DNA of 64,000 nt, taken from assembly GCA_025201345.1 (NCBI GenBank), contig JAIXMG010000024.1:248001-312000 (forward strand), read 5' to 3'. The notes under the pieces were generated by a model that was not told the origin of the DNA, did no database searches, and saw nothing but the letters and a program-made list of their open reading frames with translations. Both the position numbers and the translations under genes were made by a program. Source of the stretch: Thamnidium elegans. Its lineage: Eukaryota > Mucoromycota > Mucoromycetes > Mucorales > Mucoraceae. Positions 12,694 through 24,427 of the stretch are shown piece by piece; the stretch's first letter is position 1; each line of letters begins with the position of its first letter.

Positions 12694-14635
12694 TTCTACA
12701 TAGTTTATCAACATTTTTATAATAGTACTCTTCGCGTTTGGACTTTGGAAGGAGAATGTATTCAACAATTGGATGGTCATACATCATTTGTTTATTCAGT
12801 TATTGTTTTAAGTACCGGGGAATTTGTTTCTTCTGGTGAAGATCGTACAGTACGTGTTTGGAAAGATGGACAGTGTATTCAAACCCTTCAACAACCATGT
12901 ATTTCAGTTTGGTCAGTAGCAGGATTACCCAATGGAGATATTGCTGTAGGTGGTAGTGATTCTGTTGTACGTGTCTTTACTCGTGAAGCTGAACGTATGG
13001 CAGTACCTGAGGCACAAAAGGAATTTGATGATTTATTAGCAAACCAAGCCATTCCTTCTAATCAATTAGGCGATATAAATAAGGAAAAGTTATCCGGGCC
13101 CGAGGCATTACAGCAACCTGGTAAAAAGGAAGGTCAGGTAATTATGGTTAATATGGGAGCTACTGTGGAAGCACATCAATGGAGTGGAAGCGAATGGCAA
13201 AAGATTGGCGAAGTTGTCGGTTCAAACAAGTCTAAGCAGACCTACGAAGGAAAAGAATACGATTATGTGTTTGATATTGATGTAGGTGCCGGTCCTAACG
13301 GAAACCTTAAGCTTCCTTATAATGTTTCTCAAAATCCTTATGATGCCGCACAAGCATTCTTAGCAAGGCATGAGCTTTCTCAATCGTTTATGGATCAAGT
13401 TGCCGACTTTATTATCAAAAATGCTGATGGCGTAGATTTAGGTAGTGGCTATCAAGATCCTTTTACTGGAGGTAATAGATATACACCTGGTGCTACAAGC
13501 GCTGCTCCTGCTTCTAACACCTATTCTGATCCTTTTACTGGCAGTGGATCTTATAGCCCTGGTAATGCTGCACCTACTGCGCCTGCTCCTTCCACCTATT
13601 CTGATCCTTTTACTGGTAGTGGATCCTACAGACCTGGTAACACCGCTGCTCCTGCCGCAGCGCCTGCATCACCACAACTAACCAAGATATTGCCTATTCG
13701 CGGCTACTTAACATTGAAACAAGCTAACCCTGATGCAGTTTTTAACAAGATTCGATCCTTAAATGAAGAAATTGCCGATGTAAAGCTGACGGCAGAAGAA
13801 TTTGAATATCTCTCCCTGTCCGTATCATTTTTAAAAAATCCTACTGGAGCCTCTTTAAATAATGATGCTGGTATTTTAGCTGTTATTAAGATGGTGACTC
13901 AATGGCCCATGGATAAACGATTTCCTGCACTAGATTTAGTTCGTTTATTTGCACTTTATGCGCCTGAAGAATTGGCTGCTGCTATCCCTCGTAGAGATGT
14001 TGCTGGATTCTTGAGAGATGCTGGTGGATTATCTTCTGATAGTAACATTGCTAGTAACGAGACAAATGCCATGTTAGCTTATCGTGGTTTAGCAAACCTG
14101 TTTAACCAAGAAGCTGGTCGTCAATTGGCTTGGGAGAGACGTAGTATTATTTCTGATATGTTACAAGTAGACGTTTCAGGAAAGTTTAAGGGGAAGATGA
14201 CTCGTTTAGCTCAAAGTACATTGGCTGTCAAGTAAGCTATAAAAAAAAAAAAGAGAGATAAATAACTAAAGTCCCAATATACTTATATATTATATATATG
14301 TTATTAGTTTTGCCATATTGCTCTCAAGTAAACAAGAAGGTGAAATTGAACTCGGGCTTACTGGAACACTTGTAGAGTTATTAAAGGATGAACAAGATGA
14401 TGAAAATCTTTACAGATTTGTAATGGCATTTGGTACTTTGGTAAGTACTTGATAACATGAGTATCAAAAAAATTATACTGATATGATTTTTTGTTAGATT
14501 TCACAATCTGGTCCTTGCCGTGAAGTTGCAAATATCATGGAAGGCAAGACTGAAATTAGACGTATTCAATCCCAAAAGGCAGGTCAGGAACGTATGCAAA
14601 AAGCAACTTCTGAAATCCTTCAATTATTAGGTTAA
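11802..14635 (+). CDS. DOA1: DOA1/UFD3/PLAA-like WD40-PFU-PUL protein
   Basis: Eight exons: 11802-11855, 11915-12092, 12149-12302, 12357-12460, 12520-12649, 12726-14231, 14308-14440, 14498-14635. They sum to 799 codons (798 residues), in line with PLAA/Doa1 proteins. Doa1 binds ubiquitin and the AAA ATPase Cdc48/p97 and acts in ubiquitin recycling, ERAD and endosomal sorting. Residues ~1-300 form WD40 blades (repeated GH...V...D.T.R.W pattern). ~345-445 is the PFU ubiquitin-binding domain (GKEYDYVFDIDVG), and ~528-798 the PUL domain that docks Cdc48 (from LPIRGYLTLKQANPDAVF). The linker carries three copies of a DPFTG(G/S)xxYxPG repeat. Intron 5 contains a T22/A12-type homopolymer block. It is convergent with the myosin gene, with about 140 bp between the two stop codons. 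Confidence 0.93.
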
Positions 14636-14651
14636 AAAAAGGAAGTCTTTT

Positions 14652-14682
<31 letters not shown>

Positions 14683-14777
14683 TCTATTTTTGAAAGAATT
14701 TTAAACCACTTAGCACTTGATCAAATCTAATAAAATAAAAATCAATATATTGTTTTTAAATATTGTTTTTTTTTTTC

Positions 14778-17700
14778 TTACTTGAACATTCTAGCTTTAG
14801 CTTGATCAGATTCAGCACGGACTAGTGCGGTTAGTTCTTCCCAATCAGCCTTGAGATCATTATATTTTGATTCCCAATCTTGCTTCTGTTCCGCTTCGGT
14901 TTTTAAGGCAGAACGTGAAGAGTTTAATTCGGATTCCAACATGGCACATTTTGTATCTTTTTCCTCCTTTAAATTCTTTTCATTTTCTAGGCTAGACTTT
15001 AAATTGTATAATTCGATTTCTTGCACGGATATGTGTTCTGCAAGCTGTGATTTTTCGGTTTCTAATGTTGTAATTTTTTCTTTTTGTACAGTATTTTGTT
15101 CTTGTAATAGTTTTTGATGCTCTGTATTTTTCTCTAAAGCCGCAATATTTTCATTTTTTAAATCAGTCAGCTGTAATTGTAACTGCTCTTTTTCATCATT
15201 TATTTGTTTCAATTGATCTTTGATTTGCATATTTTCTTCTTTTTTACGTTCCAAGTCACCGTTCAGTCTATCATTGACTAATTTAGAAGTATCTACTTGA
15301 GTATGAAGCTGATCAATCTCTTCATCCTGTACACGTTTTGCTTGTTCGTATTGTCCGGTTTTTTCTTTTAACTCGACTTCTAACTCTTCTACGCGTTCTT
15401 CAGCAGCAGTAAACTTGGATAACAGATCTTCTTTACTTTCTTCTAATTCTCTTAACATAGTTTGTTCTGCTATAATCAGCTCCTTAAAGTCCTGATGCTC
15501 TCCCTCTAATTCCTGATTACGCATAACCGCTTCACCAAGAGAGGCTTGCTGTTCTTTTAACTGAGTTTCTAAGACAATGATCTTTTGTTCCTTTTCTCGC
15601 ATTTTACTATCGACGCGGTACGCAGCATTTAAAGGCTTTAACTTGGCATATATCTTCCACCAAGGCCATTCGCGTAGCGATACATATATACGAGCATTTC
15701 TTTGCATCACACGAATAGCATCCGTCTGCCTCGAAAATCTAGTTTGGTACTGACGAGCTATGCCACCTCTACAATAGGCTTGAAACTTGGTGATACAAAC
15801 ACTTAGCTTTCCATCACGTAATTCTTCCAGATCAGCTAAAACCGTAGCCTTAAAAAAGACTTTGGTTGTACCAATCTGATACTTATCACCATCTAACTGC
15901 ATTTGATTTACCAACATTTGACAAGCCGTTCTTCCGTCAATAAATGCTTCTCGGTCTAACAAATAAGGACATAATACCTGATACCGTTTACGAAACTCAT
16001 CAAATGATAAACGGTTAGGGAACCCTTTTCGGCAGATACGAATACCTTCCAAAACACCATTACAGCGTAACTGATCCAATACAAGTTTGGTTTGTATCTC
16101 TCCTGCGTGTTTACGGTTATTGGGTAAAATACAACGAACAAAATGTGGGTGTGTCATATGAAGTGTGTTCATTAAGGCCAGTAATTGCTGTTTATGACGT
16201 TGGCCTACTGTTCTAAAAGAGCCGCTACCTTTCTTTAGCTTTAACATGCTTGCAAATGAGGATGTATAATCAGATTTTACAGGTGCTACAGAGGGCCCAT
16301 CATCTGTAAGGTAGTCTTCGAATAAAAGAGCAACGTGCTTTTGACTAGAGCGTGCTAACAACCTGGTTATATCTTCGTTTAAAGGGTCCTTATTCTTTTC
16401 TATCCAGCCATCTACAGAGTATTCAACATCGCCGGCATAATGCCTTAAAATAAATCCATCACCGAACCGTGTACTCTTGTATTTTGCTTCCGGGTTATCT
16501 TTATCACAAAATTTATTGAGTTTTTCAAGAAATCGACCATCACTTCCTCTTGGTGCTACACATTCTTCCTCTAAACAGGAGAGAATACCTACGGGCTTTT
16601 TATAAAATGAAACTTTTTTTATCAGTATATGTGTTAAATAATAATTTCTTTAAAAAAAAAAAAAAAAAAAATAGTAAACTCTTACATTGGTTTTTTCAAT
16701 CAAGTCAATAGTAGGCTGAAGATCATTTCCAAAGTCAATATAGTTCCATGCGATTTTTTCCTTTTGATATTCTTCTTGTTCCAGCTCAAACATATTTTGA
16801 TTAAAGAATTGTTGTAGTTTTTCATTTGTATAATTAATACATAGTTGTTCAAAACTATTGGACTATCATATATATTATAAATACAATAAGTTTTTTTTTT
16901 TTTTTTTTTTTTTTTGTATGCATTTACCTCAAAGATTTCGAATCCTGCGATATCCAAAACACCAATAAACCCCAGCTTATCTTTACTCTTTTGTCCATCA
17001 ATAGCCTTATTGACCCTTTCTACCAAAAACGCAAAATTTCTCTCATACAAGGTCTTTGCTAACGCGTCTAAACTAGCAACAACTTGTGTCGGTGATTTTG
17101 CTTGAGTTACCCAATCTCTGCCAGCCTTAATACGAGGAGCTAATAAACTCTTTTTGAAATCCTCTGCCGAGATACCTAGTAAATGACATACTCTTTCTAC
17201 CACCGAAAAGTCACGTATATCAGCTCTATCGCGATAATCAGTGACAGATATATTACCCAAGTGAAGAATAGAGGCTACAATACGAAATAAATCGATTTTT
17301 TCCTTCTCTACAAGACCCATAATTTCCAACGATTTCTATTTCCCAGGTGGGGGTGGGGGTTTAATTGCTTATAATTAATTCAAAACAAAGGTTACTTACA
17401 CATAAATTCCTGTATTCTTCTGCATCATCAACACCTTCAATACGTTTATTTGAGTGTTTAATAAAGTTATAATCTTGAGCTTGGTCAGTTAATAGTAATT
17501 GCTCTATAATTATAAAGTGAAAAAAAAAAATAAGTTTTTTCAGAGTAAATTTACTTTTCCGTATGTAAGATTTTACTTTTAGTTTCTTCATCTGCTTCTA
17601 ATAATTGATAAAAAATATGATAATTTCTTTCTTTTGAAGTTTGTTGATGTACTCTAGACTTTTCCAATAAATACCATTCAATATTGGCACCACATATTTG

Positions 17701-17785
17701 TGCTCTATTATTAAATTCAATACGAATGAATTTTCCCTAACCAAACAAAAAAAACCCCATTAATTTCCCTCACCAAAATAGAACG

Positions 17786-17816
<31 letters not shown>

Positions 17817-18749
17817 AAATCGAGAAGAGTTGTTATTACGTATCGTTTGCGCATTACCGAATGATTCGAGAATTGGATTAGCTTGTAATATTTGTGTTTG
17901 TAAAATATTTGTAGTTGGTTTATTCGTTGTGGTTGCAACAGCTGTAAGATATTGAATCACGATTTTTGTATTTTCTGTTTTTCCCGCACCAGATTCGCCA
18001 CTGCATTCACAATTTAACAAGATTTTCTTTGTTTTGTATATATGCGTTTTTTTACTTACGTGATCAAGATAGATTGATTTTCTTTGTCTTGTACCATATC
18101 ATGATATGCTTGATCTGCTACGGCATATATATGAGGTGGCATTTCACCCCGCCTTTTGCCTTTATACGATTGTATGTACTCTTCAGAATAAATAGGAAGC
18201 TTTCTGTAAGGATTTACAGCTACCAAAAATAAACCAGAATAGGTCTAATAACAATAATTAATTTAACTGTACTAATGTCATATAAACAAAATATAAACTC
18301 ACATAAACACGATTTGTCTTATATCTAACAGTTAAATTATGTATAACAGAAGGTTCATTTAAATGAGTTAACTCTGCCATATCATCAACCATATCAAACT
18401 TTGGTGGATTCATTGGTTTTATGGTACAGACGCGTACAATTGCAGTCTAAATAGAACAATCAATATATATAAAGTAAAACGAGGATATATATAATGAAAT
18501 ACAATTTACCCCTCCATTTTCATATTCTACTTCCACTGTATCTTCTTCTTCTTTGACAACGTGTCCTCTAACGTACCCTTCATTATCATCTTCAATCCAA
18601 ACCCACTTTTTTTCATTAAATCTAGCTTGTGCGACTGCATCTAAAACGTCATCCGATTTAGGCCTTATAAACTTTTTTGAGCCATAACTGTGTATAAACG
18701 AACCAACACCACTTGAAGGTGACGAAGTAGATGAGGAAGTAGAAATCAT
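14778..18749 (-). CDS. Class II myosin heavy chain with short coiled-coil tail
   Basis: Nine exons on the minus strand: 18749-18510, 18446-18303, 18244-18060, 18000-17817, 17736-17577, 17503-17400, 17335-16928, 16862-16686, 16595-14778; 1139 residues. The actin-based motor shows an N-terminal SH3-like segment ([13 protein letters not shown]), P-loop [12 protein letters not shown], switch I NNNSSRFGKF, switch II DIAGFE and the actin-binding [15 protein letters not shown]. One or two IQ-like motifs follow, then the class II neck junction ([16 protein letters not shown]). The coiled-coil tail is only about 270 residues before an ordinary stop, whereas conventional fungal myosin II tails are usually several times longer. 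I chose the ATG at 18749; a C12 run (18761-18772) lies 11 nt upstream of it in the leader. Expected role: contractile ring/cytokinesis. How the short tail assembles is unknown. Confidence 0.92.
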
Positions 18750-19212
18750 TGAGGATGAGAGGGGGGGGGGGGTATAAAACTTTTTAAAAACAAGTAAAGA
18801 AAAAAAGCAAAAAGAAAAAAAAATCCGATTAGGATTGCATTTAAATAGTTTTCTTCTTTTGGGTGATTTTGTAAACATCCCCCAAAACGGTAAATTCCAA
18901 ATAAACCGGAGAATGATATTTTTTTTGTCCTTTTCTGTATTGCTTTTTAACGTATATATGAATATCTATTTTATATGGTAAAGTAGATGCCGCGGTAATA
19001 TGGCTACTGTGGTAATATATACATGTATATGTATATATATGTATATATATAATAAAGAAGTAACAGCAAGTCAAATATTTACAGAAATGATGATAATAGT
19101 CCTCATATCAGGGCAATTAGAAAATAAGCTAGTTGTGTTCCACCAACAAAGCATATCACAATTGACGAGAGGGAGAAAAGTAGGCCTTCTACTATTGAGA
19201 CATTATATATAT

Positions 19213-20417
19213 TTATTTCAATTCTAAAAGAGATATTTCTTCTTCTACATCAGTTCTTAATTCAATAACAGTAGAAGGTGGACTATGTTGCCTTAACTTT
19301 ACACCAGCTTCTTTAAATACTTTAGCAGTCATTTGATCCATACCGTACGATCTCGAATAAACCACTTCCTTGACACCCTGTTGAATAATTTTAATAGCAC
19401 AACCTAAACAAGGACAAGTATTACAATAAAGTACAACACCATTATCATATACAACGCTTCCTCTACCGGCCTCTAATAAAGCATTCTCCTCTGCATGCAT
19501 ACATAAGCATCTATCTAATCCTGTACCACAAGGTGCTCCATCATTGCATCTATCACATCCTCCTTCATTACAGTTTCTTAATCCTCTTGGTGTACCATTA
19601 TATCCTGTAGCGATCACTCTAGAATCTTTGGTTAATATACATCCAACTCGTCTTTTCATACAATTACTACGCTTTGCTGCCAAATCAGATAACTGCATAA
19701 AATATGTGTCCCATGTGGGTCGAAGTCTTTCCTTGTTTGTCAGGTCACGACGATCTAATGCTTGATAGAAGCTGCACTTATCTCTATAAATATTGGTAAT
19801 TACCAAATCTGACGATACCATAATGTTATATAATGGTGTTCTAAATAATGATTCTTCTTTATCCTGTGAAGAAATATTATACTTGGCTCTATCATCTAAT
19901 ATCAAAAATTCTTCTAAGCTTATAGTGTCTTTTTTCATGGATTGTGTTCTTTTTTATATATATATATAAGAAAATGGAGGTTAAAAGGTCTGTTGCTGCA
20001 TTAAAAAAAAAAATCCCTTTGTACTACCTATTTTTCCATCGTTCATATCTTATAGTGATGGGAGCTTCCACTGAAACAAGTAAAAAGAAGGGGCGCTTCC
20101 TTATTGTTTTCATGATAGTGTAAACAGTTTGCTTACTTTTTCTTTTCTTTTTTTTTTAATAAAGACACTTACTTCAGGGTCCAAAGGTCTCTACAGTCAA
20201 CATCACAAGCAACAAAATTTTCTTGCCAGCGAGCTGTAACATACGTTTGCATCTCTTCTACGTTTTCGAAACGAGTTGCGTTATCATACAAGGACTGGCG
20301 GTCAAAGATATCGTCATATTCAACCAGAGTTAAAAGTTTAAAACCATGCACTTCAACAAGGTATTGAGCAACAAGGTGCCTTCCACTACCAGTGGGCCCT
20401 GTAATCCCAATGAACAT
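19213..20417 (-). CDS. DCD1: Deoxycytidylate (dCMP) deaminase
   Basis: Three exons, 20417-20173, 20099-20028 and 19948-19213, give 350 residues. The enzyme deaminates dCMP to dUMP, feeding thymidylate synthesis. The C-terminal half has the zinc-dependent deaminase signature HAEENALLEAG (Zn-His and catalytic Glu) and CNTCPCLGC (two Zn cysteines), plus the second cysteine cluster NCNEGGCDRCN common to dCMP deaminases. As in yeast Dcd1, the N-terminus is a nucleotide-kinase-like segment. It begins MFIGITGPTGSGRH, a P-loop-like motif with Arg in place of the usual Lys, so ATP binding there is doubtful. Exon 2 encodes RPFFLLVSVEAPITIRYERW, which restores the expected link between halves and supports the intron calls. 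It is divergent from TAF12, with about 140 bp between the start codons. Confidence 0.92.
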
Positions 20418-20555
20418 GTATAAAAAAAAGAGAAAGAAAAAAAAAACAGAATACTAGTCACGGGTATTTTCTCCACCATTAAAAAAAAAAAAAAAAAAAA
20501 ACGCGCCTGTAATGATTTACGAACCTATTTTATTTTATTTTTGTTTCATAAAACC

Positions 20556-21120
20556 ATGTCTAATAACAATCAATCGCCTACACATTTGCAACAGCTACCG
20601 CAAATGATTGCTCAATATCAGCAAAATATTGAGTTCTTGAATAACAATATTGCTCAGTTACGTAGGAATATGGAAAGAACTGATATCTCTCAAGAAGAAA
20701 GGGAAGTATACAAGAAGCAAGAACAAGATTTGCAAGGAAAACTTAATTTACACCAAACTCTTATAAATAACTTGACTCCTCAAATGGTAGCTCAAAATTT
20801 ACAGCAGCGTGTTTTAAGTCAACAAATGTCACCTACTTCTGATAACATGAGTACACCTGGTTCTCCTGCTGCATTTAATCAACAACAGCAGCAACAGCAG
20901 CAACAACAATTAGCTAATTTTGCTAATAATGCTGCGGTGCAGCAACAACTTCGTAAGATGACTTGCAGTATTATATATACCTAATATAACGTTTGTATTT
21001 ATTATTATATTATCATTAGGTACTGCTCAACAGCAACAAGCGATGAATAAAATGGGAGCTGTAGTTGTTGCAGCAGCTCAACAACAACAGCAACAGCAAC
21101 AACAGCAACAGCAACAACAG

Positions 21121-21152
<32 letters not shown>

Positions 21153-21973
21153 ACACCAACAGCAGCAGCAGCAGCAACATCAACAACAACAACAACAACA
21201 ACAGCAACAACAAATCTCTCAAGCTTTCCCTTCTCCTACACCTGTTAAACCTAACAATGCAGCACAAGCAGCTGTTGCAGCAGCACAAGCAGCGGTTAAG
21301 AATAACACTGGTATGTTTACATTCCCCAGTAATACACCATTAGCAGCTACACCTGCTACACCTACTGGATCAGCACCTGCTACGCCTACCGCATCTGTAC
21401 CTCAAATGACCACTCCTGCTCCTACACTTAAACCCTCTTCAGCACCTTCTTTAGATAACGATGGAGTTAATCGAGTATTAACAAAAAGAAAGATACAAGA
21501 ACTAGTATCACAAATTGATCCAACTGAAAGATTAGAACCTGAAGTAGAAGATGTAAAGTATAACCTTTTAATTGATAGATTTTTAAGATGTATTAATTGG
21601 ATGTTTAAAAAAAAAAAATAGATCCTCTTGGAAATTGCCGATGAATTTATTGAGTCAGTTACTACTTTTGCTTGTCAATTAGCTAAGCATCGTAAATCGG
21701 ATACTTTAGAAGTTAAAGATGTACAATTACACTTGGGTAAAAAAAAAAAAAAAAAAAGGGATTTTTTTATTATAATGAAACACATGTATGAAACTTATAC
21801 TACCTATATTAGAACGTAATTGGAATATTCGTATACCAGGATTTGCTTCTGATGATATTAGGCCCTTAAGAAAGCCTACAATTCCTTCTTCTCATCAAAC
21901 AAAGCTTCAAGCTGTCAATGCAGCAAAGAGTCAAATAAACAATATCTCTCAAAAGAAGGATTCAAGCAATTAA
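20556..21973 (+). CDS. TAF12: TFIID/SAGA subunit TAF12 (histone fold), polyglutamine-rich
   Basis: Four exons, 20556-20952, 21020-21552, 21622-21736 and 21813-21973, give 401 residues. TAF12 pairs with TAF4 (or Ada1 in SAGA) through a histone fold and helps recruit RNA polymerase II. The C-terminus is a near-textbook TAF12 fold: [55 protein letters not shown] and [11 protein letters not shown], with introns falling between these helices. The N-terminal half is low complexity: a predicted coiled coil, a short Q run (20881-20909) and a long Q/H tract (21079-21212), then Ala/Thr/Pro-rich sequence. Introns 2 and 3 contain A-runs. The glutamine codons mix CAA and CAG, so the tract is not a pure trinucleotide repeat. 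Confidence 0.95.
21079..21212 (+). repeat. CAR (CAA/CAG) polyglutamine microsatellite in TAF12
   Basis: About 45 codons, nearly all CAA or CAG with two CAC/CAT histidine interruptions, in frame inside TAF12. The mixed codons suggest an old, relatively stable tract, but length variation between strains is likely. Confidence 0.9.
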
Positions 21974-22132
21974 AAAAATAAAAAATAAAAAAATAAACAG
22001 TCCTATTATCCGGCCCGGACTTTTTTTCTTTGGGCTTTGAATTAAGTCCTGTCAGTGAGAGCCTATAGAGAGCTTATAATGTAGAAACAAAGGGCAAAAC
22101 TTAGAATCATCCTCTTCTCCTTGTAGTCAAAA

Positions 22133-23200
22133 ATGGTAATAAACATACTCAAATTTTGTGTTGATGGATGATGATAGATTGTAAAATGTAATGATTCAAC
22201 GATGGATGGGATTGGCATGTATCGATAAGCAGAAAGCACTACTCTTTTTTTTTTTTTATTAAAACCAGTTTCAACATTTTTTAAAAAAAAAACAACATTG
22301 CAATTCTTTATTTTAAATATGTATGCTTATATTACACCTGCACGAAAAAAAAACACAACACTGCAAAATTGAAGACGAAGAAAACTCGATGAAACGAAAT
22401 AGAATCAAAAAAAAAAAAAGTGTTTTACATGCACCAAACTTGAAAGCCTCTGCAAAAAAAAAAATACATTACGTTTTACAATCTATTATCATCATAGTGG
22501 TGGTGGGGGAATAGGAGAGAGAGAAAAGGTTAATGTATATTGAATTGTGATTCTAAACTATTTTTTTTTTTTTTTTTTTTGCTTTTTAGGGTATCGACCT
22601 CAAGAACCATCACGTTAAGAACTCTAACCGTACTGCTCCCAAGTCTGATAACGTCTACTTGGCCTTGCTCGTCAAGGTAAAAAAAAAAAGAAAAGCTTTT
22701 TATGTACGTAAAATAGACATGCTAACATTTTTTTTTTTTTGTAGTTGTACCGTTTCCTTGCTCGTCGTACTGAAGCCAACTTCAACAAGGTTGTCTTGAA
22801 GCGTCTCTTTATGTCTCGTGTTAACCGTCCTCCCGTTACCGTTTCTCGTATTGTCAAGAACGCCAAGGGTAACAACACTGTAGTTGTTGTTGGTACCGTT
22901 ACCGACGATTCTCGTCTCTTGGACCTCCCCAAGCTCTCCGTTGCTGCTCTTCACTTCACCAAGACCGCCAAGGCTCGTATCTTGAAGGCCGGTGGTGAAT
23001 GTTTGACCTTGGATCAATTGGCTCTCCGTGCTCCCACTGGTGCCAACACCATCCTTGTCCGTGGTGCCAAGAACTCTCGTGAGTCCGTTAAGCATTTCGG
23101 TATGGGTCCCCATAAGAACAAGAAGCCCTTCGTTCGTTCCAAGGGTAGAAAGTTCGAAAAGGCTCGTGGTAAGCGTGCTTCTCGTGGTTTCAAGGTTTAA
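22133..23200 (+). CDS. RPL18: 60S ribosomal protein eL18
   Basis: Three exons: 22133-22135 (only the ATG), 22590-22676 and 22745-23200, giving 181 residues, the normal eL18 length. The protein begins [20 protein letters not shown] and ends in the conserved basic tail ([20 protein letters not shown] ...). It is a structural protein of the large ribosomal subunit. The start-codon-only first exon followed by a 454-nt first intron is a common arrangement in ribosomal-protein genes, and here the intron is several times longer than others in the window. Codon use is much more C-ending (GTC, AAG, CTC) than in neighbours, as expected for a highly expressed gene. An open frame inside intron 1 is spurious. 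Confidence 0.95.
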
Positions 23201-23787
23201 ATTTTCCATCTTGTTTTTGGAAGTTTCAAGTTGTTTTTCAATCTTGTTTTTTTAAGCTATTAAAATACCTGGAAAATGACTATAAGATCATTTTAACAAA
23301 TCTCAATTTTTAAATTTAAAAGAGTTGTTTCTATTTTGTTGTTTATATTTGTGTGTATGTGTGTATGTAAAGACGATGATATTTGTATAATTTGAAACCA
23401 GGCCTTCTTCCTGGTTCTAAAATATATATATATATATATCATAGTTCCTGCCACCCAGTAAAATACTTAAAAAGTCGATATTGACAGCATGTCTTATATC
23501 ATTAAGTTATATCCAATAGTGTGTATAAAGTAAATACGTCAAATTAAAATTTACCTAAGTATCTTTTGTTAGTTAGTTTGGCAAATGTAAACAATGCTTA
23601 CTGCATAATGGTGTCAGGTTAATATCACAAAGTAATAGTAAATGAGGGATTGTTTACATATAAAGTAGGGAGGCTTTTTTTTTTGTTTTTTTTTTAAGGA
23701 GAGTGTAACCATATGTCGTATAAATATCTCGCTCCTTTTTATGAAACATACGTTTTCTCTCTTTCTCCTTCCTATATATATATTTTA

Positions 23788-24382
23788 ATGAATATGGAAC
23801 CAGCAGCAATACTTGAAGTTAACGATGATTATGAGACAGCCACCATGTCTACCAGTTCTTCTTCTCGATCGAGTATCAGTAGCCTAGATAGTAATCAGAA
23901 CCATACGACGCCACTTGAACTTGGTTTAGTTATGGATGCGCTTCAGACCTCTTTAATGGAGCAAGCAGAAGAAGAGGAAGAAGAAAACCCACTACCAATA
24001 CAGAAACAAGAAACTCTTACTGAAGAAGAACAAGATATGTCTAAAATAAAAGATACCGATAGGAAGATCAGTATGGACTATGAAATGAATCATGACTTGG
24101 TTCAAACAAAAACAAAACGTTCAGGAACAACTTACTCAGCCAATTTAATCGTAATGGATCCTATTAATCCAAAGACGGTTAAAATAAATACACTTACTCC
24201 CCGTGAACAAGAAAATGCCGATGAACCCCTCTTGAGTGCTATTCATCATTTATTTAACAATGAATTTATGAAGGCAAAAAAAATATTTGAATCACAAGCG
24301 AGTACTGATCCATTGCATGCTTTAGGTCTTGGTTCAATGGTATTCTTAAAAGCACTGACGGTAAGTTTACTGAATAATAATA

Positions 24383-24427
<45 letters not shown>

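Noticed and set aside
21016..21343. Leu-rich minus-strand and Asn/Ser-rich plus-strand frames
   Set aside because: Other-frame readings of the TAF12 polyglutamine tract.
22323..22514. 63-codon open frame between TAF12 and RPL18 exons
   Set aside because: It lies wholly inside the first intron of RPL18 and is Lys-rich from A-runs.
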